Positions 36,401 to 45,439 are shown, counted from the first letter of the stretch. The stretch: 64,000 nt of DNA from Zobellia nedashkovskayae (GCF_015330125.1 NZ_JADDXR010000002.1:2492685-2556684); one strand, 5' to 3'. Notes: generated by a model not told the origin, from the letters alone. Numbers and translations are program-made.

Positions 36401-39400
36401 TTCGTTTGTGTCGACATCGCTTTGAACGGCAAGTATAGCTGCATCAGCATCTGCTTCGTTTGCATCGACATCATTTTGAACTGCTAGTATAGCTGCATCT
36501 GCATCGGCTTCGTTTGCATCGACATCGTTTTGAACGGCAGTGATATCCGCTGATTCTTCCAAAGCTGAAAGGTCTACGGTAACGGAAGTGGCACCTTCGT
36601 CTATTTTTAATAAGCTGGCAGCATCTATTGAAGCTGCAGTAATATCATCATCTGCGGTAGCGGCAATTTGTCCGTCCACATAGGTCTTAACGGCAAGTTC
36701 TGTTGGGAACTTTGTATCGGTTGGGTCGGCAAGGTTAACGTCAGTCGATTTGTTTGCGGCATCTTCTTTTAGGGCGATGGCTGCGTCCGCATCGGCTTCG
36801 TTTGTGTCGACATCGTTTTGAACGGCAAGTATAGCCGCATCTGCATCTGCTTCGTTTGCATCGACATCGTTTTGGACAGCAAGTATGGCCGCATCGGCAT
36901 CTGCTTCGTTTGCATCGACATCATTTTGAACTGCTAGTATAGCTGCATCTGCATCGGCTTCGTTTGCATCAACGTCGTTTTGGACCGCAGTAATGTCCGC
37001 GGATTCTTCCAAATCTGAAAGGTCGACTGTTACGGAGGTAGCACCTTCGTCAATTTTCAGAACACTGGCAGCATCTATAGTCGCTGCTGTAATATCATCA
37101 TCTGCAGTGGCGGCAATTTGTCCGTCCACATAGGTCTTAACGGCAAGTTCTGTTGGGAACTTGGTATCGGTTGGGTCGGCAAGGGTAACGTCAGTGGATT
37201 TATTGGCGGCATCTTCTTTTAAAGCGATGGCCGCATCGGCATCCGCTTCGTTTGTATCGACATCGTTTTGAACCGCAAGTATGGCCGCATCTGCATCCGC
37301 TTCATTTGTGTCCACATCATTTTGGACAGCAGTGATATCCGCTGATTCTTCCAAAGCTGAAAGGTCTACGGTAACGGAAGTGGCACCTTCGTCTATTTTT
37401 AATAAGCTGGCAGCATCTATTGAAGCTGCAGTAATATCATCATCTGCGGTAGCGGCAATTTGTCCGTCCACATAGGTCTTGACGGCAAGTTCCGTCGGGA
37501 ACTTGGTATCTGTAGGGTCTGCAAGAGTAACATCTTTGGATTTATTGGCGGCATCTTCTTTTAACGCAATGGCTGCGTCCGCATCGGCTTCGTTTGTGTC
37601 GACATCGTTTTGAACGGCAAGTATTGCTGCATCTGCATCCGCTTCATTTGTGTCCACATCGTTTTGAACAGCAGTGATATCCGCTGATTCTTCCAAAGCT
37701 GAAAGGTCTACGGTAACCGAAGTAGCACCTTCGTCTATTTTTAACACGCTGGCAGCATCTATTGAAGCTGCGGTAATATCATCATCCGCCGTGGCAGCAA
37801 TTTGTCCGTCCACATAGGTCTTGACGGCAAGTTCCGTCGGGAACTTGGTATCTGTAGGGTCTGCAAGAGTAACGTCTGTGGATTTATTGGCGGCATCTTC
37901 TTTTAACGCAATGGCTGCGTCCGCATCGGCTTCGTTTGTGTCGACATCGTTTTGAACGGCAAGTATTGCTGCATCCGCATCGGCTTCGTTTGTGTCGACA
38001 TCGTTTTGAACGGCAAGTATGGCCGCGTCTGCATCGGCTTCATTTGCATCGACATCATTTTGGACAGCAGTAATGTCCGCCGATTCTTCCAAAGCTGAAA
38101 GGTCAACGGTAACCGAAGTAGCACCTTCGTCTATTTTTAAAACACTTGCGGCATCTATTGAAGCTGCAGTAATATCATCATCTGCCGTGGCAGCAATTTG
38201 TCCGTCCACATAAGTCTTAACAGCAAGTTCCGTTGGGAACTTGGTATCGGTAGCGTCGGCAAGAGTAATGTCGGTTGACTTGTTTGCGGCATCTTCTTTT
38301 AATGCGATAGCAGCATCCGCATCTGCCTCATTTTGATTTACATCGTTTTGGATAGCAGTTTCAGCGGCAGTAGCTCTAGTTGTTTCGGCTAAAATTGCAG
38401 CATCGGCGTCTGCTTCGTTCTGGTCAACATCATTCTGGATAGCAGTTTCGGCAGCAGTTGCTCTGTTTGTTTCTGCGAGTATTGCAGCGTCCGCATCGGC
38501 TTCGTTTGTGTCGACATCGTTTTGAACGGCAAGTATTGCTGCATCCGCATCCGCTTCATTTGTGTCCACATCATTTTGGACAGCAGTGATATCCGCTGAT
38601 TCTTCCAAAGCTGAAAGGTCTACGGTAACGGAAGTGGCACCTTCGTCTATTTTTAATAAGCTGGCAGCATCTATTGAAGCTGCAGTAATATCATCATCTG
38701 CGGTAGCGGCAATTTGTCCGTCCACATAAGTCTTGACGGCAAGTTCCGTTGGGAACTTGGTATCTGTAGGGTCGGCAAGGGTAACGTCAGTCGATTTGTT
38801 TGCGGCATCTTCTTTTAGGGCGATGGCCGCATCAGCATCTGCTTCGTTTGTGTCGACATCGTTTTGAACGGCAAGTATGGCGGCATCCGCATCGGCTTCG
38901 TTTGTGTCGACATCGTTTTGAACGGCAAGTATAGCTGCATCCGCATCCGCTTCGTTTGCATCGACATCGTTTTGAATGGCAAGTATAGCTGCATCCGCAT
39001 CTGCTTCGTTTGCATCGACATCGTTTTGGACAGCAGTAATGTCCGCGGATTCTTCCAAATCTGAAAGGTCAACGGTTACCGAGGTAGCACCTTCGTCTAT
39101 TTTTAATAAGCTGGCCGCATCTATTGAAGCTGCAGTAATATCATCATCTGCGGTAGCGGCAATTTGTCCGTCCACATAGGTCTTGACGGCAAGTTCCGTC
39201 GGGAACTTGGTATCGGTTGGGTCAGCAAGAGTAACGTCAGTGGATTTATTGGCGGCATCTTCTTTTAAAGCGATGGCTGCGTCCGCATCGGCTTCGTTTG
39301 TGTCGACATCGTTTTGAACGGCAGTAATATCTGCAGATTCTTCCAAAGCAGAAAGGTCAACGGTAACGGAAGTTGCTCCTTCGTCAATTTTCAAAACGCT

Positions 39401-40225
39401 GGCAACATCTATAGTCGCTGCTGTAATATCGTCATCTGCGGTAGCGGCAATTTGTCCGTCCACATAGGTCTTGACGGCAAGTTCCGTTGGGAACTTGGTA
39501 TCGGTTGGGTCTGCAAGAGTAACGTCTGTGGATTTATTGGCGACATCTTCTTTTAGAGCGATGGCCGCGTCCGCATCGGCCTCATTTATATCAACATCGT
39601 TTTGAACTGCAAGTATGGCCGCATCTGCATCCGCCTCATTTGCATCAACATCGTCTTGAACTGCAGTGATATCCGCGGATTCTTCCAAAGCAGAAAGGTC
39701 TGCAGTAGTGTTATTTCCGTTTTCAATATCAATATTTAAAAGAGAGGTTGCAGCGTCTAAATTAGCATTTTCCAGATTTTGGTTGTCCGTACCAACAAAG
39801 TTTATTGCATTAGTACCATTACTAAAAGTATAGCTACCATCTAGATTGTCTACTAAGTTTGCTTTTGAAATTACAGCAGAAATACCCGCTTCATTGGTAT
39901 AGGTTACGGTACCATCATTATTATCCAATAATGCGGTGATGGTTTCCCCAGCCGCAATGTTAACACATAGACTGGACCAAATATTACCTTTGTATTGAAA
40001 GAGGCAATTCTGATCGGTGTTAAAGACCAATGCGCCATTTAAGGGGATAATACTGTTCATTTGGGCATTGGTAACGCGCGTTACCACAAATACTCTAGTG
40101 GAACTTTCTAATTCCATTAATGAGGCCGCATCAATCTGATTTATGTTATCTCCAATTTTTACCTGCGAAAACGCTAAGTGGCTTAAAAAGAGAAGTACGA
40201 CGAGGGGAACGTGTTTCATCTTCAT
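33464..40225 (-). CDS. Giant repetitive tail-fibre-like secreted protein
   Basis: 2253 residues with signal peptide (VPLVVLLFLSHLAFSQ). Order: fibre N-terminal module (about 20-75), a spacer, a repeat array (about 174-1662), then a non-repetitive region with the phage-fibre signatures DAATKNYVD, IGTDTPTHKLQVSG and VGIGTVTPDESLHV, and a final beta domain (about 2130-2253). Each repeat unit is 96 residues with one 18-residue AVQNDVDTNEADADAAIL module, plus 18 for each additional module. TKFPTELAVKTYVD occurs 12 times; ETNRATAAE-type inserts occur once in the array. These motifs are typical of trimeric tail-fibre and adhesin stalks, so a long surface fibre is inferred. No sorting tail or S74 chaperone is seen. 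Confidence 0.85.
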   Translation of the reverse strand: MKMKHVPLVVLLFLSHLAFSQVKIGDNINQIDAASLMELESSTRVFVVTRVTNAQMNSIIPLNGALVFNTDQNCLFQYKGNIWSSLCVNIAAGETITALLDNNDGTVTYTNEAGISAVISKANLVDNLDGSYTFSNGTNAINFVGTDNQNLENANLDAATSLLNIDIENGNNTTADLSALEESADITAVQDDVDANEADADAAILAVQNDVDINEADADAAIALKEDVANKSTDVTLADPTDTKFPTELAVKTYVDGQIAATADDDITAATIDVASVLKIDEGATSVTVDLSALEESADITAVQNDVDTNEADADAAIALKEDAANKSTDVTLADPTDTKFPTELAVKTYVDGQIAATADDDITAASIDAASLLKIDEGATSVTVDLSDLEESADITAVQNDVDANEADADAAILAIQNDVDANEADADAAILAVQNDVDTNEADADAAILAVQNDVDTNEADADAAIALKEDAANKSTDVTLADPTDTKFPTELAVKTYVDGQIAATADDDITAASIDAASLLKIDEGATSVTVDLSALEESADITAVQNDVDTNEADADAAILAVQNDVDTNEADADAAILAETNRATAAETAIQNDVDQNEADADAAILAETTRATAAETAIQNDVNQNEADADAAIALKEDAANKSTDITLADATDTKFPTELAVKTYVDGQIAATADDDITAASIDAASVLKIDEGATSVTVDLSALEESADITAVQNDVDANEADADAAILAVQNDVDTNEADADAAILAVQNDVDTNEADADAAIALKEDAANKSTDVTLADPTDTKFPTELAVKTYVDGQIAATADDDITAASIDAASVLKIDEGATSVTVDLSALEESADITAVQNDVDTNEADADAAILAVQNDVDTNEADADAAIALKEDAANKSKDVTLADPTDTKFPTELAVKTYVDGQIAATADDDITAASIDAASLLKIDEGATSVTVDLSALEESADITAVQNDVDTNEADADAAILAVQNDVDTNEADADAAIALKEDAANKSTDVTLADPTDTKFPTELAVKTYVDGQIAATADDDITAATIDAASVLKIDEGATSVTVDLSDLEESADITAVQNDVDANEADADAAILAVQNDVDANEADADAAILAVQNDVDANEADADAAILAVQNDVDTNEADADAAIALKEDAANKSTDVNLADPTDTKFPTELAVKTYVDGQIAATADDDITAASIDAASLLKIDEGATSVTVDLSALEESADITAVQNDVDANEADADAAILAVQNDVDANEADADAAILAVQSDVDTNEADADAAIALKEDAANKSTDVTLADPTDTKFPTELAVKTYVDGQIAATADDDITAATIDAASVLKIDEGATSVTVDLSALEESADITAVQNDVDTNEADADAAILAVQNDIDTNEADADAAILAVQNDIDTNEADADAAIALKENAANKSTDTNLADATNTKFPTELAVKTYVDGQITLSADDDITAASIDAASVLKIDEGATSVTVDLSALEESADITAVQNDVDQNEADADAAIALKEDAANKSTDVTLADVTDTKFPTELAVKTYVDGQITATADDDITGVTINTSSILTISEGGTSVTANLSALEESADITAVQNDVNQNEADADAAILAEQLRATTAETTLQNNIDLKEDANNKSADVTLADASNTKFPTELAVKTYVDNQVGTVNSLTNGNIFVGDNSNIAQGVAMSGDANISNTGVLSIANDAVTAAKINVDVAGAGLSQNATTGALEVDALNISDLVTGNKIATITQPDASTVAINETITSFEEVTGNRSTLRFNNEAGGTDDVTSVVRSVNGVVPAANGNVAVILSSTSTGLEANLPATGVDSDIYIVSGESGLTADRNGVAFIYDDVTGWQEVTTDLSTNDARYLNVNGDAMAGTLSMASHPLTNLLDPSNAQDAATKNYVDGLASGGITSTDLVVTNGANSTFEDVTLTIANGAVTPLKIAAGSNNQTLVTDNTGSVSWIDSNTFTHTGTTGSVFFAGATGEPTEDNNQLFWDSVNNRLGIGTDTPTHKLQVSGQVRATSFANADGTANAPSYRFNSDSDMGMYRLAANQLGFSTNGTNAMLIDASQNVGIGTVTPDESLHVANNMRLDGSFEDKDGEAGTAGQVLSSTATGTDWIDAPSSDPKISTDAGNSVTAGTDAGVFYESPIKAFAKISSTGTVVKGTSGITITKQAGLGHYIVTLPAGATSDSDYIIQLSQIGRGGNGNDDPGISYFNQTTTTFEVIIGDNDNGAGDRIRFDSEFMFTILDL
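35240..39705 (-). repeat. Near-identical nested tandem repeats within the giant gene
   Basis: Twelve copies of the KFPTELAVKTYVD block and at least 25 copies of a 54-base module. Units are 288 bases plus multiples of 54, with 1 to 4 modules each. Long stretches are base-for-base identical between copies, for instance around 36605-36690, 37395-37480 and 38645-38730. GC content is visibly higher than in the neighbouring genes. Confidence 0.95.
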
Positions 40226-40634
40226 TTTTTGAATTTATAACCACTTATTATGAGAATAAATGGTAGGTCTGTTATAGTTGACTTTTGAAAAATGTATCCA
40301 AAAGTTTGGTTTCAAATAATTTTGAAGAAGAATTTAGATTCGCTTATGGCTAATCCTTGTAGGGAGGCAAGGAGTATGGAATCAACTTTTTAATTTAAAA
40401 AAATAACAGAATATTCTTACAAATTTGATTGTGCGAATAGCGTGTTATTTTTTGATAGTAGATTATCCTTTATCAAAGCTTCTTCAATCTTTTTTATGTA
40501 AAATTAAAGTCTGATCGACGAACTGCACACTATTTGTTGTGAAGTGAAGGGAAAGTGTAGTGTCTTAGGAAGAAAAAGTTGTAAGAAAAAAATGTAAGTA
40601 GGAGGGTATTGTGTAAAAGATCGATGAACGGTAT
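40226..40634. other. Control region of fibre cassette 1
   Basis: 409 AT-rich bases without an ORF, upstream of the giant gene. On the minus strand TTG (40315-40313) and TACATTTT (40296-40289) resemble a promoter with 16-base spacing. An inverted repeat TTTGATA/TATCAAA lies at 40451-40477 and might be an operator. Confidence 0.35.
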
Positions 40635-40665
40635 AAAAAAAAGAGGTCCATGGACCTCTTTTTTT
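40635..40665. terminator. Terminator of fibre cassette 2
   Basis: A perfect palindrome with arms GAGGTCCA and TGGACCTC (40643-40658), eight A before and seven T after, 5 bases past the 40671 stop on the minus strand. Confidence 0.92.
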
Positions 40666-40670
40666 AGAAA

Positions 40671-41825
40671 TTAATCGTTCGCCAAATATAAAAATCCTTG
40701 GAATTCAAGGTCCAAATCGTCTAGTGTAACAATATAGAAATACACCCCAGAAGGAAGGCCTTGATCTCTTGTTACGACAAAATTATTTTGTGTTGAAAGT
40801 CCGTTGAACTCATTTGTATAATTCGACTTTTCAAAAACTTTGAGTCCCTCACGGTTATAAATCTGTACAAAATTGTTGGGTGATAACGTCAATTCCGGAA
40901 TCTCAAGAAAATCATTAATACCATCGCCGTTAGGAGAAACAAAATAATTTTCTAGCTCTAAAAAATCTCTAGGTTCACCCATGGCGGCAAACGTAAGTAC
41001 TTCATAATCGTCCGGAATAAAAGAACCGGAAGCTACAATGCCTTCGTTTAAATCTCCTGCAGGTGCCGAACCACTAAGGCTTTCCCAACTATTGGTTGCT
41101 TTGCTATAACCTACAATGGCAATTTCGCTTACATCATCGGTTAAAATGCCAATGTTACTACGCTCGTTCCAAGAGAGTTGTATGGAAGAAGGTGTGGAAC
41201 CTTCTAAATGCCAAAATTCTACTATACTGATATCGCCAATTTCTGCGGCTTTATTATTTGTGTTAAATGAACCGGATAGCGTAGTAGGGCTGTTAGCGTC
41301 TTCTAAAAAGTAGGCACATCTTGCCAAGGTGTTAACACCTTCTGAACTTAATATTAAAGGACGCAATTGTTCCGTATCTCCCACAGGGAAAATAAAATTT
41401 TGTTGATCGTTTACACTGGCATAACCATCTACTTTGCTAATATCACTCTGGCCATTTGGAAAAGCATCTGCCAAGAAGTTAAGGGTAATAGCAGGTTGTG
41501 CGCGATCGGTAATGACATCTCCGGTAATAAAGTTAGCGTTGTTTAATACGTTTAGGGAGGTTTGCACATTAGTAGCAGTACCAGTTACAAATTCTACATC
41601 ATAAAGGGTAGCGGGTAAGCTGCCACTTATGGTGCGAAAGTCATCTCCGTAAAAACCGACCAAGCCCAGATTTTCATCAAAACTACCATCATTAATTAGA
41701 TCGGTATGAAAACCCAGGACACCACCTTCATGAATACGGAGGTTACCGGCATTGTACAAAGCTTCTTGTGCCTGTACGCCCGATGCCAAAATTAGAGCCG
41801 CTATGTATAAGATGTGTTTTGTCAT
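40671..41825 (-). CDS. CHU_C-tailed secreted protein, cassette 2
   Basis: 384 residues from the ATG at 41825; an upstream TTG would displace the signal peptide (ILYIAALILASGVQAQ). Full-length paralogue of the 31064-32221 product: shared HEGGVLGFHTDLINDGSFDE, GLVGFYGDDFRTISG, NNANFITGDV and the CHU_C tail VSPNGDGINDFLEI, IYNREGLKVFEKSNYTNEF, LPSGVYFYIVTLDDLD. It follows the 1202-residue fibre gene by 5 bases, so the two are translationally linked. Presumably exported by T9SS; a role as surface anchor for the fibre is inference from the repeated pairing. Confidence 0.9.
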   Translation of the reverse strand: MTKHILYIAALILASGVQAQEALYNAGNLRIHEGGVLGFHTDLINDGSFDENLGLVGFYGDDFRTISGSLPATLYDVEFVTGTATNVQTSLNVLNNANFITGDVITDRAQPAITLNFLADAFPNGQSDISKVDGYASVNDQQNFIFPVGDTEQLRPLILSSEGVNTLARCAYFLEDANSPTTLSGSFNTNNKAAEIGDISIVEFWHLEGSTPSSIQLSWNERSNIGILTDDVSEIAIVGYSKATNSWESLSGSAPAGDLNEGIVASGSFIPDDYEVLTFAAMGEPRDFLELENYFVSPNGDGINDFLEIPELTLSPNNFVQIYNREGLKVFEKSNYTNEFNGLSTQNNFVVTRDQGLPSGVYFYIVTLDDLDLEFQGFLYLAND

Positions 41826-41830
41826 TTTGC

Positions 41831-44800
41831 TTAGTTGATTTTTTGCCAATCAGTCCCGTCACTTTGTAATTGGGTAACACCTTCATTAAGACTAACACTT
41901 GGATTGCCTATATCATTTGTAAATGAATCAATCCCTATTGGTCCTCCTGTAATATTCTTTAATATATACACTTTACCCGTATTAGCTGTAGGAGTAGGTA
42001 AGTTAACAGAGGTTGCTGAAATAATTATTACAGTATGGTCATCGTCTGCAATGGTAATTGCTCCTCCTGCGTTTTCTCGTCTTATATTCGTTGAAAATGC
42101 TCCGGTAACAGTTACATTAGTTAAACCAGTGTCTTCTTCAATATGTAAAGCCTCTATACCTCCAACACTCAAACCGATTTCATCGGCCGCAGGTCTGAAC
42201 ATGCCAGTATCACTGTCTGTTCCTGTACTAAAACTATAAGCTGGAGATCCAACAGTGCCGCCAGCTGAATTAATACCTTCTGCTCGAATTTCTCCAGCAA
42301 CATGTAATTTATTAGAGGGGGTAGTTGTTCCTATTCCAATCAGTCCTGTTCCATCAAAAAATAAATTAGAACCATTTAAATCATAAGTTCTATTTTGCCC
42401 AGATGTCTGAATTAAATCCGCTGTAGAAAGATTAGTCCCACTTACTGCTGCCCAAACTACATCTGTACCACTTGTGGTTAATACTTGGCCATCTGTTCCT
42501 TCTGAAATTTTATCTGGAGTTACATTATTGTTTGCAATACTGGTTGTTACTACTGCTCCTGCTGCAATCTCATCAGTATTTACTGCTCCCGTAGCTATTT
42601 TATCTGCTGTAATAGCATCGGTTGCAATTACAGTCGCTGTAGTTGGTCCAGCAACATCACCAGCTAAATCATTTACAATAAATTCATTAGTTGCAGACAA
42701 AGCAAGTCCTGCTCCGGCTGTATAAGGAGTAGCAGCTGCTCCACCGTCATCTGTTCCAATAGTCCAAATTAAATTATCTTGATCCCATTTTAAAACTTGT
42801 CCTGTTGTGGTTGCTCCCATTGGGCTAAGGTCTTCAAGAGCGATAGTTGCATTTGCAATTTTTGCAGATGTGACGGCTTCGTCAATAATGTTTTCTGCAA
42901 TGACAGCGTCAACGGCTAATTCATCTGTAGTAATAACGTCAGTGGCAATATCAAGTTCAGAACCTGTAGTTCCATCACCTGTGAATGAAGTTGTAACGGC
43001 TACAGCGCTTATACCTGTTGATGAGTCATCTGTGCCTATTGTCCAAACTAAATTGTCTTGATCCCATTTTAATATTTCTCCATTAACAGTAGCACCCATT
43101 GGGCTAAGGTCTTCAAGAGCGATAGTTGCATTTGCAATTTTAGCAGAGGTAACTGCATCGTCCACTATACTAATAGCACTCGCAGCGTCCGTACCATCAC
43201 CTGTTATAGTAGTACCATCAGTAACTACTGTACTTGTTCCTCCACCAGTTCCCCATTCTACACCAGCTCCGGTAGATGTAAGTACTTGGCCAGGAGTACC
43301 AAGACCAGTTGCGGTTCCATCAACATCTATACCGCCATATAATTGTATATCGCCATTGTTTTTAACTGTGAAGGCTTTGTCCGAAGCAACTTGTGGTGCT
43401 TCCTTTGCTTCATTATTTTGATTAAGCATAAAATGAAAATCCCCTACTCCAAAATCCCCTGTTCGCTCCAAAACTAGCGCTCCTTTTCCATCGGCAAATC
43501 TATCCGCGGAAAACAAAATCCCAACGCCTGATCCTAAGGATTCCAATCCGTTGTGTACTTCTAACGGATAGGATATATCTCCATCAACATTATCGATAAT
43601 GTGAACTTTTACATTGTTGTTAATAATCTTACCATCCAAACCAATACCTAAAGCTCCGTAAGCTGTTCCAGAGACTATACGAGCATCATAATCCCAAATT
43701 AAACTTGGATTTCCACTGGTAGGGTGAAACGCTTGAGCTGGGTCACCCTCGTCATCAGCAAAAAATATTGACTTCGACTGGCCAGAATGGCTAGCCACTG
43801 GAGCAATTTCCCAATTACCATTAGTTTCACTCCATCTCATTACCTGCCCATCTGCATTTGCTCCCATATCACTAAAATCTCCTAATTCAATAGTCTCATC
43901 TAAAATATTAGCGGATTCAATTACGTCATCCTCAATAGTAAGAACTCCGGCATTATCCATAGTAGCATCACCACTAATTTCTAATTGCTGTGAGATATTA
44001 CCTGTACCTCCAATTAAAATACTTCCGTCAGTTAATCCTCCTCCAGCGGCCACAGTTGCATCAACATATGCTTTGGTAGCAGCATCTTGGTCCAAGGTGG
44101 GTTCTGCAAGATCGGCTATCTGTAAGTTTCCTGCGCTAGTACCTGTTGCTAAAACTTGGCTCAAATTTTGAGCCGTTCCCGCACTAGCTAAAGCAGTATT
44201 AATACCGGCTAAATGAGCTTCAACATCTTGTGAGGCTGCTGTGTAATTTGTTGCTGCAAGGGTTACTGGTACTTCAGCTGCTGTTTGGTTTGTTCCAGTA
44301 CCGCCTCCGTCTAAATCATCTAAGTTAATAACTCCGTTAAAGCCGCCACCTGTTCCTGTAAAAGTAAGGTTGTTATCTGCTGCAGTATATACTACATCTG
44401 AAATAACACCATCAGCGGTTCCACCGCCACCAGCTAAAGAACTTAAGTTTACACTACTTCCAGCAGTAGTAGCGCTATTGGAAAGGCTAAGAATATTTGT
44501 TGCTAGGTCAAAATCAAGATCCGTTAATTCATTTGTAACGCTTCCATCAACTTCGTTAGAATTTATTACATAAGGAGTGGCAGTCGTGCCATTTCCTTGA
44601 ATGGTTACGTTATCCCCCTCAGTTATTTTGGTATCGGATCCATTTGCCGTAGGTAAATCAACAGAACCAGCAACACCGCTTATGGAAAGTTGAGATCCGG
44701 TCAGGTTTAAAGTTTGTAATTCGTTGGTTGGACTGTTATCATTATTCGCAGCAATGGCTGTCGCATTGGCTGCAATGCTGGTTTCAAGTGGTGTGGCATC

Positions 44801-45439
44801 AAAAAAGGCTCCGCTATCGGTTCCAACCTCAATAGCATTGTCAGCATCGCCACTTACTATATCGGTACCTGTAATAAAACCAATATCGTTATTAAAGAAG
44901 CTTAAAGGAAGGCTGTCGCGATCAATAGCATAAGGGCCAACTGCATTTTCAGCAATTCTGGCTTTATCTACTGCATTGGGAGCTAATTTTCCCCTTCCAA
45001 TAGATCCATCTTGTATATCTACTCCGTTAATACCTCCGTTCAATATTTGATCACTAGAAATACTATTAGGAGCTATTTCTATATTGTTACCTCCTGCGGT
45101 AGGGGTGATTACAATAGTACTTTCGCTATTTACAATAGGCGTAGCTGTGAGAGCACCGCCATCAACACCATCGCACATACTAACCCAAGCCGTACCATCA
45201 TAATAATAAACACAATCTGCCGTAGTGTTATAAACTAAGGCACCGCGGTTGGGTACTATGGTGGTCATTTGTAGAGAATCTACCCTTGTAATGACCAATA
45301 CCTTATCTGAACTTTCTAGTTCTAGAATAGAGCTGGGGTCAATAACTTGGGGGTTATCACCTATTTTTACTTGAGCTTGAGCAAAACTGATGAGGAAAAA
45401 ACCGATAAAAAATAACGGTATCGAGATGCGCTTTTGCAT
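41831..45439 (-). CDS. Tail-fibre-like secreted protein, cassette 2
   Basis: 1202 residues with signal peptide (RISIPLFFIGFFLISFAQAQ). The N-terminal VKIGDNPQVIDPSSILELESS ... RGALVYNTTADCVYYYDG aligns with the giant protein. The middle is low-complexity beta-fibre sequence with ATKAYVDATV and recurring VTSAKIANATIALEDLSPMG blocks. The C-terminal third contains GLIGIGTTTPSNKLHVAGEIRA, SFSTGTDSDTGMFRPAADEIGLSV and a final head (about 1110-1202) whose segments resemble those in phage tail fibres. No CHU_C tail or S74 peptidase. Smaller and much less repetitive than the giant paralogue. First gene of cassette 2. Confidence 0.85.
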   Translation of the reverse strand: MQKRISIPLFFIGFFLISFAQAQVKIGDNPQVIDPSSILELESSDKVLVITRVDSLQMTTIVPNRGALVYNTTADCVYYYDGTAWVSMCDGVDGGALTATPIVNSESTIVITPTAGGNNIEIAPNSISSDQILNGGINGVDIQDGSIGRGKLAPNAVDKARIAENAVGPYAIDRDSLPLSFFNNDIGFITGTDIVSGDADNAIEVGTDSGAFFDATPLETSIAANATAIAANNDNSPTNELQTLNLTGSQLSISGVAGSVDLPTANGSDTKITEGDNVTIQGNGTTATPYVINSNEVDGSVTNELTDLDFDLATNILSLSNSATTAGSSVNLSSLAGGGGTADGVISDVVYTAADNNLTFTGTGGGFNGVINLDDLDGGGTGTNQTAAEVPVTLAATNYTAASQDVEAHLAGINTALASAGTAQNLSQVLATGTSAGNLQIADLAEPTLDQDAATKAYVDATVAAGGGLTDGSILIGGTGNISQQLEISGDATMDNAGVLTIEDDVIESANILDETIELGDFSDMGANADGQVMRWSETNGNWEIAPVASHSGQSKSIFFADDEGDPAQAFHPTSGNPSLIWDYDARIVSGTAYGALGIGLDGKIINNNVKVHIIDNVDGDISYPLEVHNGLESLGSGVGILFSADRFADGKGALVLERTGDFGVGDFHFMLNQNNEAKEAPQVASDKAFTVKNNGDIQLYGGIDVDGTATGLGTPGQVLTSTGAGVEWGTGGGTSTVVTDGTTITGDGTDAASAISIVDDAVTSAKIANATIALEDLSPMGATVNGEILKWDQDNLVWTIGTDDSSTGISAVAVTTSFTGDGTTGSELDIATDVITTDELAVDAVIAENIIDEAVTSAKIANATIALEDLSPMGATTTGQVLKWDQDNLIWTIGTDDGGAAATPYTAGAGLALSATNEFIVNDLAGDVAGPTTATVIATDAITADKIATGAVNTDEIAAGAVVTTSIANNNVTPDKISEGTDGQVLTTSGTDVVWAAVSGTNLSTADLIQTSGQNRTYDLNGSNLFFDGTGLIGIGTTTPSNKLHVAGEIRAEGINSAGGTVGSPAYSFSTGTDSDTGMFRPAADEIGLSVGGIEALHIEEDTGLTNVTVTGAFSTNIRRENAGGAITIADDDHTVIIISATSVNLPTPTANTGKVYILKNITGGPIGIDSFTNDIGNPSVSLNEGVTQLQSDGTDWQKIN
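42752..43160 (-). repeat. Duplicated block within the 1202-residue fibre gene
   Basis: 42752-42880 and 43031-43160 are direct copies (period about 279 bases) encoding the IANATIALEDLSPMGAT...WDQDNL segment. A core of over 40 bases around 42815-42860 and 43095-43140 is identical. A diverged third copy encodes ETIELGDFSDMGANADGQ. Confidence 0.85.

Noticed and set aside
37281..39556. Several open frames on the plus strand and in another minus frame across the repeat array
   Set aside because: They repeat with the array and are by-products of its base composition; their translated sequences are low-complexity shadows of the long gene.
35240..39705. CRISPR-like or satellite array
   Set aside because: Repeats are multiples of three, in one continuous reading frame of 2253 codons, with no unique spacers of fixed length. 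They are protein-coding tandem repeats.
31064..45439. Mobile element or prophage, suggested by the tail-fibre-like proteins and the duplication
   Set aside because: No integrase, transposase, terminase, capsid or inverted-repeat ends are present. The proteins have Sec signals and CHU_C partners, so they are chromosomal surface proteins.
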